8,551 nucleotides of DNA from an archaeon (GCA_020056025.1 JAGVIO010000137.1:1-8551), one strand, 5' to 3'. Counted from the first letter of the stretch, positions 1 through 6,191 are shown. Program-made: numbers and translations. Notes: generated by a model not told the origin, from the sequence alone.

Positions 1-79
1 TATAATTTTTTTTAAATAAGTTTCTTTGTAATAATCGCAATATTTCTTTATAGGGCAGATATCGCATCTAGGATTTCTT
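1..79 (-). pseudogene. orphan 3' fragment of an endonuclease III gene (partial, runs off left edge)
   Basis: Read on the minus strand, this stretch encodes KRNPRCDICPIKKYCDYY followed by KETYLKKNY and then leaves the window. The first part matches residues 190-205 of the intact endonuclease III at 1215-1859, including three of the four iron-sulphur cysteines, with one V-to-I change. There is no start codon: the frame is closed upstream by a TAG inside the end of the HEPN gene, about 15 bases before its stop. It therefore cannot be a second complete gene. After the shared part the tail (KETYLKK) differs from that of the intact gene (RSEYSKSPS). This could be the old end of nth displaced by an insertion, or a tail brought in by the inserted DNA. 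The true 3' end lies outside the window. Confidence 0.75.
27..76 (+). repeat. direct repeat copy A (nth 3' segment)
   Basis: Fifty bases that match 1244-1293 in the same orientation, with one mismatch (T at 60, C at 1277). The match begins with TGTAATAATCGC and ends with CATCTAGGATTT. Outside these limits the two copies do not align at the nucleotide level. The copies are 1217 bases apart and enclose the MNT/HEPN gene pair. Confidence 0.93.
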
Positions 80-88
80 TTCAGGAGA

Positions 89-589
89 TTATTTCTCTAT
101 CTCTCTTCTTAATATGTCAAACAATCTTTTTGTCTTGTCTTTTAATTCAATGAATTCTTCATCTTCCAACGAAGTCTTTATAGAATATTGCATGTTTTCC
201 CTGATATCCAGGATTTTGCTGCTATGCTCGAGGTTCTCTGTTATTTCTGTGTCAAATATCTCTCTCAGACTTTCTTTGCTGAATGCAAGCTTTCCTTCAT
301 CTATCATTGATTCGATTAATGCAAATGTGCAGCTTTGGTTTCTTGACTCATAGCCTTGTTTTGCGATTATAGACAATAAGCAATGGTAAAGGCAGTAGAA
401 TGATGCAGATGCAGACCAGTCTGAAAAGCCATTTCTCTGGAAATTCAGCATTGCCTTGAAATTATGGATTGCTTTGTCAAGGTGGCCTTTGACTTTTTCT
501 TCGCTTATCTGGATTTTTCTAAGGCCTTTATGGCGCTCCCCTCTTTCGCCTTCTTTCAGGCATTTGCTAAGCTTTTCCTGGATAGACAT
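89..589 (-). CDS. HEPN-domain protein, partner of the MNT nucleotidyltransferase
   Basis: A 166-residue, mostly helical protein. The stretch around residues 54-91 (GFSDWSASASFYCLYHCLLS, then GYESRN and FALIE) is the HEPN core, and RENMQY at 130-135 matches the late arginine-tyrosine segment of the fold. HEPN proteins are typically RNases, or inactive relatives, and are commonly paired with minimal nucleotidyltransferases (MNT) in toxin-antitoxin modules. The gene overlaps the upstream MNT gene by 23 bases and has its own ribosome-binding site inside that gene, so translation of the two is probably coupled. The classical catalytic R-x4-6-H motif is not evident: R130 is followed by Gln-Tyr where the motif would have His, and the R83 segment also lacks a following His. 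The toxin may be weakened, use another residue, or serve another role. The family call is firmer than the toxin role. Confidence 0.82.
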   Translation of the reverse strand: MSIQEKLSKCLKEGERGERHKGLRKIQISEEKVKGHLDKAIHNFKAMLNFQRNGFSDWSASASFYCLYHCLLSIIAKQGYESRNQSCTFALIESMIDEGKLAFSKESLREIFDTEITENLEHSSKILDIRENMQYSIKTSLEDEEFIELKDKTKRLFDILRREIEK

Positions 590-1160
590 CTTTCATCACC
601 TTGATTATTGTTTTATTGCCCCATAAGACAATGCCTGACTTTATTGCTTCAAGTATTATTTTGTCTTTTTTTAATATGTTGTTTTTCAAGTCCCGCTCTG
701 TCTGGAGTATTTCATGAAGCTTGACAGGAAGCAGCTCTTTTATCTCTTCTATCTTTTTCTTATATTCTTTATATTTCTCTTTTTCTAATACGAACAGCAC
801 ATCCATATCATTAGGTTCTTTCTTTTGGCCAGTATACGAACCGAACATTATTGCGCATGCTGCAGCTGACTCTAATTCTTTAAGGTCTTCTCGCCTGTAT
901 TTCACCCTGCCTTCAAGCTCAGGCATAAATGCCAATTCCAATATCAATTCTGTTTTTTCATTCTGGAAATCAATCTTGTAGGATTTTATGTTTGCTATTT
1001 TTATTGATTTAAGGATTCCTTCTTTCTCAAACTTCCGCAGTATTTTCAATGCTCCATTGGGATTTATGCCTGCCTGCTTTGCAAGATTATTGATAGAGTT
1101 ATGCGTGTCAAACGAGGCAAGCAGGATTCTCAGGATTGTTTTTTCGTTTTTTGTCAGCAT
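567..1160 (-). CDS. winged-helix fused to MNT-type nucleotidyltransferase
   Basis: A 198-residue protein starting MLTKNEKT. Residues 1-60 form a winged helix-turn-helix (SINNLAKQAGINPNGALKIL, then the FEKEGILKS wing). Residues about 80-198 are a minimal nucleotidyltransferase with the signature GSYTG at 107-111 and the metal-binding pair D118-x-D120 (NDMD), ending with the usual EAIKSGIVLWG segment. In MNT/HEPN systems the MNT protein acts as antitoxin, in studied cases by adding AMP to the HEPN toxin; here the attached DNA-binding domain suggests it also represses its own promoter. I chose the ATG at 1160, not the in-frame GTG at 1190. AAGGTG lies six bases before the ATG, and the TATA box at 1197-1204 is too close to 1190 to serve it. 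An operator-like palindrome sits just upstream. Some relatives act alone with other HEPN partners, so the biological role remains inferred. Confidence 0.85.
   Translation of the reverse strand: MLTKNEKTILRILLASFDTHNSINNLAKQAGINPNGALKILRKFEKEGILKSIKIANIKSYKIDFQNEKTELILELAFMPELEGRVKYRREDLKELESAAACAIMFGSYTGQKKEPNDMDVLFVLEKEKYKEYKKKIEEIKELLPVKLHEILQTERDLKNNILKKDKIILEAIKSGIVLWGNKTIIKVMKDVYPGKA
596..601 (-). promoter_or_regulatory. ribosome-binding site of the HEPN gene
   Basis: The minus strand reads AGGTGA six bases before the ATG at 589. It lies inside the end of the MNT gene and so supports coupled translation of the two genes. Confidence 0.6.
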
Positions 1161-1163
1161 AGT

Positions 1164-1192
1164 ATACACCTTTAGTGTATGATTATACACTA
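1164..1192. promoter_or_regulatory. operator-like palindrome with a third half-site
   Basis: TAGTGTAT (1173-1180) and ATACACTA (1185-1192) form a perfect inverted repeat around a four-base spacer. A third ATACAC half-site lies at 1164-1169, so three half-sites recur about 10-11 bases (one helical turn) apart. The array sits between the TATA box (1197-1204) and the MNT start, over the expected transcription start near 1174. That is where a repressor would block RNA polymerase. The winged-helix domain of the MNT protein is the obvious candidate ligand; this is inference. Confidence 0.65.
1167..1172 (-). promoter_or_regulatory. ribosome-binding site that fixes the MNT start
   Basis: The minus strand reads AAGGTG, followed by six bases and then the ATG at 1160. 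This favours 1160 over the upstream GTG at 1190. The site overlaps the innermost operator half-site (1164-1169). Confidence 0.55.
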
Positions 1193-1196
1193 TTAG

Positions 1197-1204
1197 TATA
1201 TAAA
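1197..1204 (-). promoter_or_regulatory. TATA box of the MNT/HEPN operon
   Basis: The minus strand reads TTTATATA, centred about 40 bases before the ATG at 1160. With the archaeal TATA-to-start distance of about 26 bases, transcription would begin near 1174 and leave a leader of about 14 bases that carries the Shine-Dalgarno site. Confidence 0.55.
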
Positions 1205-1214
1205 CTTTTCTGTT

Positions 1215-1859
1215 TCAAGAAGGAGATTTAGAGTATTCGCTTCTGTAATAATCGCAATATTTCTTTATAGGGCAGACATCGCATCTAGGATTTACAGGTC
1301 TGCAAATTGTTTGCCCATGAATCACCAGAAGTTCATTGAACACAAGCCAGTATTTTTTTGGAAGTGTTCTTTGCAGCGCTTTCATTGTCTGCTCTGCTGT
1401 TTTTGTCTTTACCAATCCTAATCTGTTTGATATCCTATGGCAATGCGTGTCTATCGGCAATGCTGGCTTATTGAACGCATAAACCAAGACACACCCAGCA
1501 ACCTTATGCCCAACTCCTGGAAATTCCATAAGCTTATCCATATCAGAAGGCACATTTCCTTTGTATTTATCCAAAAGCATCTTTGCTGTCTTCTGTATAT
1601 ATTTTGTCTTCTGGTTGAAATAAACCGTCTTCCTGATAATTTTCTTCACATCATTCGGATTTGCATCTGCCAATGTTTTTATTGTCTTATACCTCCTGAA
1701 CAATTCTTTTGAAGCAGGCAGAGTTGCTTTGTCATTTGCCCTTGCTGAAAGGATTGTTGAGATAAGAATCTGCCATGCAGGCTCTTTTGACATCTGCCCA
1801 AGCATTGTAATGCCTTGCTGTTTTGCAAGTATCTTCAGAATCTTTCCTATATTTTGCAT
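1215..1859 (-). CDS. nth: endonuclease III (DNA glycosylase/AP lyase)
   Basis: A 214-residue protein of normal family length. It is a base-excision-repair glycosylase/AP lyase for oxidised pyrimidines. The helix-hairpin-helix is at 112-122 (EFPGVGHKVAG), with the catalytic lysine at 119 and the catalytic aspartate at 137 (PIDTHCHR). The C-terminal [4Fe-4S] cluster has C186, C193, C196 and C202 in the classical C-x6-C-x2-C-x5-C spacing. A TATA box at 1882-1889, centred about 26 bases before the ATG, indicates a leaderless mRNA. Bases 1244-1293 (residues about 190-205) are the second copy of the 50-base repeat found at 27-76, so the last part of this gene may be recombinant. The gene is intact and probably functional. 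The residues I checked cannot separate Nth from close HhH-GPD relatives, but the Cys spacing favours Nth. Confidence 0.95.
   Translation of the reverse strand: MQNIGKILKILAKQQGITMLGQMSKEPAWQILISTILSARANDKATLPASKELFRRYKTIKTLADANPNDVKKIIRKTVYFNQKTKYIQKTAKMLLDKYKGNVPSDMDKLMEFPGVGHKVAGCVLVYAFNKPALPIDTHCHRISNRLGLVKTKTAEQTMKALQRTLPKKYWLVFNELLVIHGQTICRPVNPRCDVCPIKKYCDYYRSEYSKSPS
1244..1293 (+). repeat. direct repeat copy B (inside the nth 3' end)
   Basis: Second copy of the 50-base repeat, 49 of 50 bases identical to 27-76. It covers the last three cluster cysteines of endonuclease III. Downstream, the intact gene continues for about 8 codons that do not match copy A. Upstream, the identity ends immediately. 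Confidence 0.93.
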
Positions 1860-1881
1860 GAAAATAAATGATTTTCAGAAC

Positions 1882-1889
1882 TATATAAA
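1882..1889 (-). promoter_or_regulatory. TATA box of nth
   Basis: The minus strand reads TTTATATA, centred about 26 bases upstream of the nth ATG at 1859. The mRNA would begin at or next to the start codon. The box lies in the 35-base gap after the preceding gene, so nth need not be co-transcribed with it. Confidence 0.6.
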
Positions 1890-1894
1890 CCTTT

Positions 1895-2284
1895 TTAGAA
1901 TTTTGCCATGCTCACTGGCTTGGACATATTGTTAAGATATCTTATTGCATGCTCATTTAAGGCGCATGCCTCTTGATATAAATTAACATCCCCTGATTTT
2001 AAGATAATGCTGCATTTTTCAACGCATTCTTCGATACAGCATATTGAATAATCTTTCCATTTGTATTGGTTGCATAATTTACCTGCACTAAACAATATTG
2101 TGGCTGATTCAAGCAAATTTATTCTTGATCCATTTGTTCTTTGCTTATCTGCGCGTTCGTAATATTCTGCAGAACCGATAAGATGCGAATATTTGAGTGT
2201 CCAGCTATCTATAGTATCTTCAATATCCTCTGCTGCCCTAAACTCATTTTCAGCTTCTTTTACCAATGATTCAACGCTTTGCAT
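1895..2284 (-). CDS. uncharacterised 129-residue helical protein
   Basis: I do not recognise a family. The protein is soluble and apparently all-helical, starts MQSVESLVKEAENEF, and is rich in Glu, Ala and Tyr. Six cysteines are scattered (CNQYKWKDYSICCIEECVEKC, then one in QEACALNE) without a clear metal-binding spacing. The paired-helix look (SAEYYERADK, then ESATILFSAGKLCNQY) resembles tetratricopeptide-like repeats, but that is only an impression. It shares direction with nth downstream (35-base gap) and the fusion gene upstream. A possible TATA (TAATATAT, around 2313-2322) lies about 33 bases before the start. The length and lack of a better frame on the other strand support a real gene. 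Confidence 0.6.
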   Translation of the reverse strand: MQSVESLVKEAENEFRAAEDIEDTIDSWTLKYSHLIGSAEYYERADKQRTNGSRINLLESATILFSAGKLCNQYKWKDYSICCIEECVEKCSIILKSGDVNLYQEACALNEHAIRYLNNMSKPVSMAKF

Positions 2285-2344
2285 ATTGTCTCTCTCGTTT
2301 TACACCATAAGCCAATATATTACTATGAGATGGTGGTGATTAAT

Positions 2345-3916
2345 TTATAAATATATGCTTTTTTCGGTCAACTTTGCCTTTTTGATGAATAATGTTGCTG
2401 TATTCTTGCTTTCCTCTTTTATTTCAAAATCTTCAATCACAATCCTTTTCTTGAATATGGGCCCGTCAATAACAAGGCTTTCATATTCTCCGCCTTCTCC
2501 TGCAATGTTTATTCCAAGCTTTTTATTCAAAACAACAAGCTTGTCAACATCTGAATTTACTATCTCTTTTCCAAGCCATGACTTATCCAATCCTTCTGCT
2601 GCAACTTTTGTAAATATGAACTTAAATCCGTTTGCAATAATTTCCCTTACTTCTTTTTCCTGCTCCATCTGCCACAACGGAGAGAAGACTTTTAATCCTA
2701 ATTCACCTGCAACTTTCTCAATCCTTTCTCTTTGATAGTTTGAGAACAAAGCCCCTGTTGAAATGCCGTCTATTTCGTATTCTTTTTTTGCTTTTTCAAG
2801 AATCTTCTTCAGGTCTTTCAATTCATCTTCTTTTTCTCCTTTTGTTTCCTGCTCAATTAATGGAATTCCAACAGATTCACTTTGCAGTTTAACCATATCA
2901 ATCGCAGGAGTATGGAACATATACGAATCTGGATTTTTGCTTTTCAATGTGAGCATGCACTTTACAGGAAAATCCTGCTTCTGCATAAGATACATTGCAT
3001 AGATGCTGTCTTTGCCTGATGAAACCATTGCTCCAATATTAAACAATGAATTCAGGTAATTCCTTTTTGTCCTGAAGTTTCTTGCAAGCTTTTCAATTGC
3101 CTTGTCAAAATAAGAGCCGTACTGCGCAGCCTGCTTTTTCCTCCAAGCATCTTTCAGCCCCAATTCTTCTGCGAATTTTCTCAGTGCATATTTCTTTATG
3201 CCTTCTTTTATCTTTTCAGAGCCAGGAATCTGCATTGCAGAGACTATCACTTTTTCATCCAAGAATGGGACTGCAATCTCAACTTTCAGCTTTTTTGCAA
3301 CTGCAAAATCCCTTTCAAAATCCCTTTTATTCATTGTCTTTAATCCAGACCAGCATTCTTCGTTTATGTCTTTTGACAAAGCATGCCTCTCATAGCCTGC
3401 AAATATCTCTTCTGAGCCTAGTCCTGAAAATAAATAATCAATCTTGTCTTTTTTTGCAAGCTTTGCAGCCTCATAGACAACAGAGCCAACCCCTACTTTC
3501 ATTGTATCTGGGCCGACAAGCTTAACAATTGTCTTTATTGTCTTTTCAATGTCTTCCATTGAAAGCATTTTTTTCTTAAGCTCAAAACCTTGCTTCTTAG
3601 CAACCTCTTCTGCTGAAATAATGTCAGGAGAATTTTCTAACCCTACTGTATAACAAACAAAATCAGCATTCAGCTTTTTGCAGGCAAATGCTATCAATGT
3701 GGAATCTATTCCTCCTGAGAACAATATTCCGAACTTCTTCTTTGGCAGCCTTTTTTCTATTGCTTTTACGAATTCTTCCTTGAAATCAAATGTTTTATAG
3801 CCTGCATTCTGACTGCTTGCTTTGACATTTACATTTTCTTTCAGATGCTCTATATGTTTGATCCATTCATTCTTAGGAACAAGTAGATTGTCCCGAACTA
3901 TACCTGCAAATTTCAT
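2345..3916 (-). CDS. fusion of asparagine-synthetase-like and Dph6-like (diphthine-ammonia ligase) ATP-pyrophosphatase domains
   Basis: A 523-residue protein with two PP-loop domains. Residues about 60-280 match the synthetase half of asparagine synthetase B: FSGGIDS at 66-72, FSGLGSEEIFAGYERH at 163-178 and VPFLDEKVI at 216-224. The glutaminase half is absent, and so is the N-terminal Cys2 it would need. Residues about 294-523 match the ATP-binding family of Dph6/MJ0570: a second loop SSGKDS at 299-304 and the family signature GEGGEYESLVIDGP at 473-486. Dph6 makes the last amide of diphthamide on elongation factor 2, using ammonia and ATP. By inference this domain could do that; the role of the first domain is open. 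The start at 3916 is supported by a TATA box about 27 bases upstream. The gene is divergent from the membrane protein at 3997. Confidence 0.88.
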   Translation of the reverse strand: MKFAGIVRDNLLVPKNEWIKHIEHLKENVNVKASSQNAGYKTFDFKEEFVKAIEKRLPKKKFGILFSGGIDSTLIAFACKKLNADFVCYTVGLENSPDIISAEEVAKKQGFELKKKMLSMEDIEKTIKTIVKLVGPDTMKVGVGSVVYEAAKLAKKDKIDYLFSGLGSEEIFAGYERHALSKDINEECWSGLKTMNKRDFERDFAVAKKLKVEIAVPFLDEKVIVSAMQIPGSEKIKEGIKKYALRKFAEELGLKDAWRKKQAAQYGSYFDKAIEKLARNFRTKRNYLNSLFNIGAMVSSGKDSIYAMYLMQKQDFPVKCMLTLKSKNPDSYMFHTPAIDMVKLQSESVGIPLIEQETKGEKEDELKDLKKILEKAKKEYEIDGISTGALFSNYQRERIEKVAGELGLKVFSPLWQMEQEKEVREIIANGFKFIFTKVAAEGLDKSWLGKEIVNSDVDKLVVLNKKLGINIAGEGGEYESLVIDGPIFKKRIVIEDFEIKEESKNTATLFIKKAKLTEKSIYL

Positions 3917-3939
3917 AAAGAAAAAGATAAAATTCTGTG

Positions 3940-3947
3940 TTTAAAAA
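3940..3947 (-). promoter_or_regulatory. TATA box of the AsnB/Dph6 fusion gene
   Basis: The minus strand reads TTTTTAAA, centred about 27 bases before the ATG at 3916, so the transcript is predicted to be leaderless. Confidence 0.5.
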
Positions 3948-3966
3948 CGTTGCTAATCTGTAAAAG

Positions 3967-3974
3967 TTTTTAAA
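3967..3974 (+). promoter_or_regulatory. TATA box of the membrane protein/radical SAM operon
   Basis: TTTTTAAA centred about 26 bases before the ATG at 3997. It has the same eight bases as the divergent minus-strand box at 3940-3947, which lies 19 bases away. Confidence 0.5.
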
Positions 3975-3996
3975 CCCTTTTCAATTTAAAGTAATT

Positions 3997-4503
3997 ATGA
4001 AAAGCACATTGACTGTTTTGTCTTTTATTTTTATTATATTCGGGATATTCCTTACTCTTGAGAATTATCAGCTTTTTATCAAAGTAAGTGGATTGTGGCC
4101 ATTGCTATTGGTGGTAATCGGCATCGGCCTTATCTTCTTATTTTTTAACAGAAAAGGAAAAGATACAGGCTTGATCTGGCTGGGTAGCTTTTTTGCTTCA
4201 TTTGGCATTTTCTTTCTGTATCTTAATTATACTTCATGGTCTGATTTATCGTATTTATGGCCGTTTTTCTTATGCATAGTAGGCATTAGTTTTGCAATGT
4301 CAGGGATATTTGCAAAAAGAAAAGTGCTTGTCTATTTTGCAATAATCTTTATTGTAATGTTTTTGGCATTTTATCTTGTCTTTACAATATCTATACTGCT
4401 TTGGCCATTGTCATTTGTTGTTTTTGGGTTAAGTTTATTAATAATCAATTATTTTAACAATAAAGATGAAAAAAGTAGTGTTTATAGAGCCAAGAGGCGC
4501 TGA
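3997..4503 (+). CDS. six-helix membrane protein with three LWP repeats (LiaF/DUF5668-like)
   Basis: A 168-residue integral membrane protein. Hydrophobic segments lie at about 5-22, 33-50, 57-77, 86-105, 110-128 and 131-152, followed by a basic, probably cytoplasmic tail (KDEKSSVYRAKRR). Helices 2, 4 and 6 each begin with LWP and contain a glycine seven to eight residues on (33-42, 87-96, 135-144), so the protein looks like three copies of a two-helix unit. This pattern resembles the transmembrane part of LiaF/DUF5668 proteins, linked in bacteria to envelope stress; the match is by eye. No catalytic residues are evident. Its last 38 bases overlap the start of the radical SAM gene in another frame, so the two are almost certainly on one transcript. 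The start is supported by a TATA box 26 bases upstream. Confidence 0.8.
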   Translation: MKSTLTVLSFIFIIFGIFLTLENYQLFIKVSGLWPLLLVVIGIGLIFLFFNRKGKDTGLIWLGSFFASFGIFFLYLNYTSWSDLSYLWPFFLCIVGISFAMSGIFAKRKVLVYFAIIFIVMFLAFYLVFTISILLWPLSFVVFGLSLLIINYFNNKDEKSSVYRAKRR

Positions 4504-5836
4504 TAATGTATTTTCAAAGTATATGACCATACCTCTTCTAGGGCCAGTCAATCTCGCGACTATTGCAAAAAATGCAGGTTATGATGTATCGATACTCAAT
4601 GAGAATATACTTGGCAGAAGATTAAGGCCTGAAGAGCTGGACTGTGATGTTTTGTGCCTTAGCTGCATAACTGCAACAATAAAGAGAGGAAAAGAGATTG
4701 CAGCGCAGTATAAGCAGATCAATCCGAATGGCAGGGTAATTATAGGAGGGATACATGCAAGCATGATACCTGATGATTGTAAAGATTTTTTTGACCAGGT
4801 TGTTGCAGGAGAAGCAGAAGACATTATTCTTGATTTATTGTCAGGGAAAATTAAAAGTAAGATTGTTCATGCAAAACTGCAAAGGAAAATGGATGATCTT
4901 CCATTACCAAATTTCAGGCTTATTAAAAATTGGGAAAAGATTCAGACATGGCCTGTAATGACTTCAAGAGGATGCCCGTATGATTGCAATTTCTGCTCTG
5001 TCACAGAGATGTTTGGCAGATGTTACAGGACACAAAGCCCTGAAAGGGTAATGAAAGAAATATTAAGGTACAAGAGAGGGGATATATTTTTCTCAGACGA
5101 CCATTTTGCTGCAAATATCAGCAGGACAAACAAGATACTTGACCTTATGATTGAATCAGGGTTTGACAGGCCATGGGGCGCGCAGGTCAGGACAGAAGTA
5201 ACTAAAAATCCTGAGTTTGTTGAAAAGATGAAAGAAGCAGGCTGCGGAACTGTTTTTGTCGGGTTTGAATCGATAAACCCTAAGAGCCTGATTGACCTGA
5301 ACAAAAAGCAGACAGTGGATGACATAAAAAGGTCAATCAAGGTATTCCATGAAAATGGAATAAATGTGCATGGGATGTTTATGCTGGGAAGCGATTCAGA
5401 CACAAAAGACGTATTCAGGGCAACTTCTGATTTCTGCCATCATAACAATATTGATACAGTGCAGTATGCCATACTTACGCCTTTGCCAGGCACAAGGACT
5501 TATTTTGAGCTTGAGAAGCAAGGAAGATTATTGCACAAGAATTGGGAATTTTATGATGGCCTGCATGCTGTCTTCAAGCCAAAGCACATGACTGCAGATG
5601 AATTGCAGAGAGGAATGGTTGACTGCTTCAGTGACTTTTATTCATACGCAAACGCACTGAATGACGGATTGAACCTGATTGCAAATACAATTACTGCTTC
5701 TGTCAAGAAGTTCTACACAAAAGCGCATTTCCCGTCAATACAGCCTCCTTTGCTGAAACTTGTCGGAAAAGGAATCTTGAGAAATTGGCTTGTGAACAAC
5801 AGGCAGTATCTCGCATATCTGGCAAAATACGATTGA
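4466..5836 (+). CDS. radical SAM enzyme with B12-binding-type N-terminal domain
   Basis: A 456-residue protein. Residues 1-140 have the B12-binding fold typical of this class: an opening strand KKVVFIEP, GGIHAS at 94-99 and GEAED at 115-119. The D-x-H-x-x-G cobalamin motif is absent, as in most radical SAM relatives. The radical SAM core follows, with CPYDCNFC giving cluster cysteines C170, C174 and C177, then FVGFES and GMFMLGS, and a helical C-terminus of about 100 residues. Such enzymes use S-adenosylmethionine, often for methylation or carbon-carbon bond formation at unactivated carbons. The substrate cannot be read from the sequence. Overlap with a membrane protein gene makes a lipid or membrane-bound substrate conceivable, and archaeal lipid-tailoring enzymes include radical SAM proteins, but this is speculation. 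The start at 4466 fits the family N-terminus, so the 38-base overlap is real. Confidence 0.9.
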   Translation: MKKVVFIEPRGADNVFSKYMTIPLLGPVNLATIAKNAGYDVSILNENILGRRLRPEELDCDVLCLSCITATIKRGKEIAAQYKQINPNGRVIIGGIHASMIPDDCKDFFDQVVAGEAEDIILDLLSGKIKSKIVHAKLQRKMDDLPLPNFRLIKNWEKIQTWPVMTSRGCPYDCNFCSVTEMFGRCYRTQSPERVMKEILRYKRGDIFFSDDHFAANISRTNKILDLMIESGFDRPWGAQVRTEVTKNPEFVEKMKEAGCGTVFVGFESINPKSLIDLNKKQTVDDIKRSIKVFHENGINVHGMFMLGSDSDTKDVFRATSDFCHHNNIDTVQYAILTPLPGTRTYFELEKQGRLLHKNWEFYDGLHAVFKPKHMTADELQRGMVDCFSDFYSYANALNDGLNLIANTITASVKKFYTKAHFPSIQPPLLKLVGKGILRNWLVNNRQYLAYLAKYD

Positions 5837-5839
5837 TAG

Positions 5840-5853
5840 CAGTTCGCTAACTG
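5840..5853. other. short hairpin between convergent genes
   Basis: CAGTT, loop CGCT, AACTG: a five-base-pair perfect stem lying in the gap between the radical SAM stop (5836) and the convergent gene, and covering that gene's stop codon (5847-5849). No T-run follows on either strand, so it is at best a weak mRNA end structure. Confidence 0.25.
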
Positions 5854-6191
5854 TCTTCATACAATCTTCTGGAATATCTTACATTCTCTTTTTCCACCAA
5901 AAAAGAATGCAATGTGCTTCCGTCATTCCGGCCAATGTCCATATGAAGAAGATAACTATTGTCTGAAAATATCATCACCTTGAAAAAGTCAGGGTTTGCA
6001 GTTGTAAAATTACTGTTATAGGGAATAGAGTTTATTATCTTCATAATCCCTGTTATTGTTTTTCCAACCAAATCATCAATAGAGAATCCAGGCCATTTGT
6101 CTTCTATATAAAGGCCCATCACATCTTTTTTCGCTTCTTCCAAATAAGGCAATAGTGTTTTCAGAATTTGTTCCTCTGTGACATCAGGCAT
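5847..6191 (-). CDS. uncharacterised 114-residue protein
   Basis: No family recognised. From the ATG at 6191 it begins MPDVTEEQILKTLLPYLEEA and appears soluble, with helices in the first half and strands in the second (FFKVMIFSDNSYLLHMDIG, then STLHSFLVEKENVRYSRRLY). No cysteines or catalytic motif stand out. A longer reading would start at 6230 (MIKYLYKKRLYRK), but a TATA box at 6213-6220 lies inside that extension, centred 25-26 bases before 6191, which makes 6191 the better start of a leaderless mRNA. The gene is divergent from the winged-helix regulator at 6270, with 78 bases between starts, and may be controlled by it. It converges on the radical SAM gene with a 10-base gap. Confidence 0.65.
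   Translation of the reverse strand: MPDVTEEQILKTLLPYLEEAKKDVMGLYIEDKWPGFSIDDLVGKTITGIMKIINSIPYNSNFTTANPDFFKVMIFSDNSYLLHMDIGRNDGSTLHSFLVEKENVRYSRRLYEDS

Noticed and set aside
27..76. CRISPR repeat or insertion-sequence end
   Set aside because: There are only two copies, both coding for part of Nth; no regular spacers, terminal inverted repeats or transposase are seen.
1..88. A second complete endonuclease III gene running off the left edge
   Set aside because: The frame meets a TAG within the end of the HEPN gene and has no start codon, so only a tail can be present.
1161..1190. GTG start at 1190 for the MNT protein, adding ten residues
   Set aside because: The added residues would be encoded by the operator palindrome itself, the TATA box would be only about 10 bases away, and a ribosome-binding site sits correctly before the ATG at 1160.
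1895..2284. Tetratricopeptide-repeat protein
   Set aside because: The helices look paired, but I cannot place the conserved small and aromatic positions of the repeat, so no family was assigned.
3082..3525. Plus-strand open frame of 147 codons opposite the fusion gene
   Set aside because: It is antisense to well-conserved PP-loop domain sequence, has no recognisable domain and has an unnatural Ser/Leu/Gln-rich composition.
5840..5853. Bacterial-style intrinsic terminator
   Set aside because: The stem has only five pairs and no T-run follows on either strand; it is kept only as a weak hairpin.
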